Shown piece after piece: positions 63,305-64,000 of a DNA stretch of 64,000 bases. This stretch comes from Pseudoduganella ginsengisoli (lineage in GTDB: Bacteria; Pseudomonadota; Gammaproteobacteria; Burkholderiales; Burkholderiaceae_D), in NCBI RefSeq assembly GCF_009720865.1, contig NZ_WNLA01000010.1:124001-188000 (forward strand), given 5' to 3'. A model generated the notes under the pieces. That model did not search any database and was not told the DNA's origin. It was given only the letters and a program-made list of their open reading frames with translations. Every line of letters begins with the position of its first letter. Position 1 is the stretch's first letter. Position numbers and translations under genes: made by a program.

Positions 63305-64000
63305 GTGGAACGACGTACCTTCCTCAAAGTAGGCGCCCTGTCCGGCGGCGCATTGCTGGTGCCGGTATTCGGCAATGCGATTGCGGCGGAAGAATTGCTC
63401 AGCCCCATGGCTGTGCAATTCAAAAAGTCCTTGGCGGATGCGGCGATGAATGCCGCCACCAAGGCTGGCGCTACTTATTGCGATGTGCGTATCGGCCGCT
63501 ATTTGAACCAGTTCATTGTGACCCGCGATATGGCGGTGGAAAACATCACGAATACGGAATCATCCGGCGCCGGTGTGCGCGTGATTGCCAATGGCGCCTA
63601 CGGTTTCGTGGCCACCAATGTCATGACCCTGGACTCTGTGGCGGAAGCCGCGCGCCAGGCCGTCGCCATCGCGAAAGCCAATGCGCGCCTGCAAACAGAG
63701 CCGGTACGCCTGGCGCCCGTCAAAGGCGTGGGTGAAGTGGCATGGGCCACGCCATTCAAGAAAGACTGGCGTACGGTTCCCATCAAGGACAAGGCGGAAA
63801 TGCTGATTGCCGCCAACCAGGCGGCAATGCAGGCGGGCGCCAGCTTTATGCGCTCGATGCTGTTCCAGGTAAACCAGCAAAAATACTTTGCTTCCACCGA
63901 TGGGTCATACATCGACCAGGACGTGCACCGCCTGTGGTCTCCGTTCACTGCCACGGCCGTCGATAAAGCGTCCGGCAAATTCCGCACGCGCGACGGCTTG
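63305..64000 (+). CDS. tldD: Tat-exported TldD-family metalloprotease (second copy, 3' partial)
   Basis: The reading frame opens at GTG 63305, six bases after GGAG, and runs off the window. The N-terminus MERRTFLKVGALSGGALLV is a very good Tat signal (RRTFLK). The visible 232 residues are closely similar to the first copy, with shared blocks YCDVRIGRYLNQF, NITNTESSGAGVRVIANGAY and LQTEPVRLAPVKGVGEV. The HExxxH lies beyond the window, so catalytic competence is not shown. It is a tandem duplicate of the first gene, placed after the TldE gene. Confidence 0.9.
   Translation, partial: MERRTFLKVGALSGGALLVPVFGNAIAAEELLSPMAVQFKKSLADAAMNAATKAGATYCDVRIGRYLNQFIVTRDMAVENITNTESSGAGVRVIANGAYGFVATNVMTLDSVAEAARQAVAIAKANARLQTEPVRLAPVKGVGEVAWATPFKKDWRTVPIKDKAEMLIAANQAAMQAGASFMRSMLFQVNQQKYFASTDGSYIDQDVHRLWSPFTATAVDKASGKFRTRDGL

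Overview
The window looks like chromosome from a betaproteobacterium of the family Oxalobacteraceae (Massilia, Duganella or Janthinobacterium type). The reasons are the order tRNA-Tyr/Gly/Thr, tuf, tRNA-Trp, secE, nusG, rplKAJL, rpoBC, the 1369-residue RpoB and 1413-residue RpoC, high-GC codon use, and the many multidomain signalling proteins. The genus is an inference; no 16S rRNA gene is present. I saw no phage, insertion sequence, CRISPR array, rRNA gene or replication origin.

Layout. (1) 1-6370: a c-di-GMP and signalling group with an HD-GYP response regulator (start missing), an HDOD-GAF protein and a convergent MASE1-CHASE-PAS-GGDEF-EAL protein. (2) 6446-20591: the core gene-expression operon, with a near-consensus promoter, four tRNA genes, tuf, secE, nusG, four ribosomal protein genes and rpoBC. 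It includes an L10-type leader, an L12/rpoB hairpin, an rpoB/rpoC hairpin and a strong terminator. (3) 20610-25564: accessory genes. These are a probable cell-wall amidase toxin with a periplasmic immunity partner, an M64 metallopeptidase, a secreted alpha/beta hydrolase, and a winged-helix regulator with a decayed nucleotidyltransferase fold followed by a DUF962 (Mpo1-like) membrane protein. (4) 25692-34549: a translationally coupled signalling operon of a three-receiver hybrid kinase, CheR, a 27-codon micro-ORF that duplicates the CheR tail, a receiver-less CheB, and a second hybrid kinase with two leading receivers. (5) 34656-40581: a DUF885 lipo/peptidase-like protein, a cluster of four 25-bp repeats, an HPP-CBS membrane protein with an Lrp-type regulator, and a divergent fusion of cysteine desulfurase, dead metallo-beta-lactamase and rhodanese. 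(6) 40730-49513: a giant cyclic beta-1,2-glucan synthase-like protein. (7) 49518-60006: LysR/SDR pair, a UPF0016 manganese exporter behind a yybP-ykoY-like riboswitch, an M1 peptidase with a serine beta-lactamase-fold hydrolase, a periplasmic binding protein, an Aer-like aerotaxis receptor and an exported methyltransferase-fold protein. (8) 60285-64000: a TldD-TldE-TldD operon in which both TldD copies carry Tat signals.

The best candidates for something undescribed are the CheR/micro-ORF/CheB/dual hybrid kinase operon, which has no CheA, CheW or receptor beside it, the triple sulfur-metabolism fusion, the orphan amidase/immunity pair, and the Tat-exported TldD/TldE set. All functional statements rest on motif recognition by eye; no database search was run.
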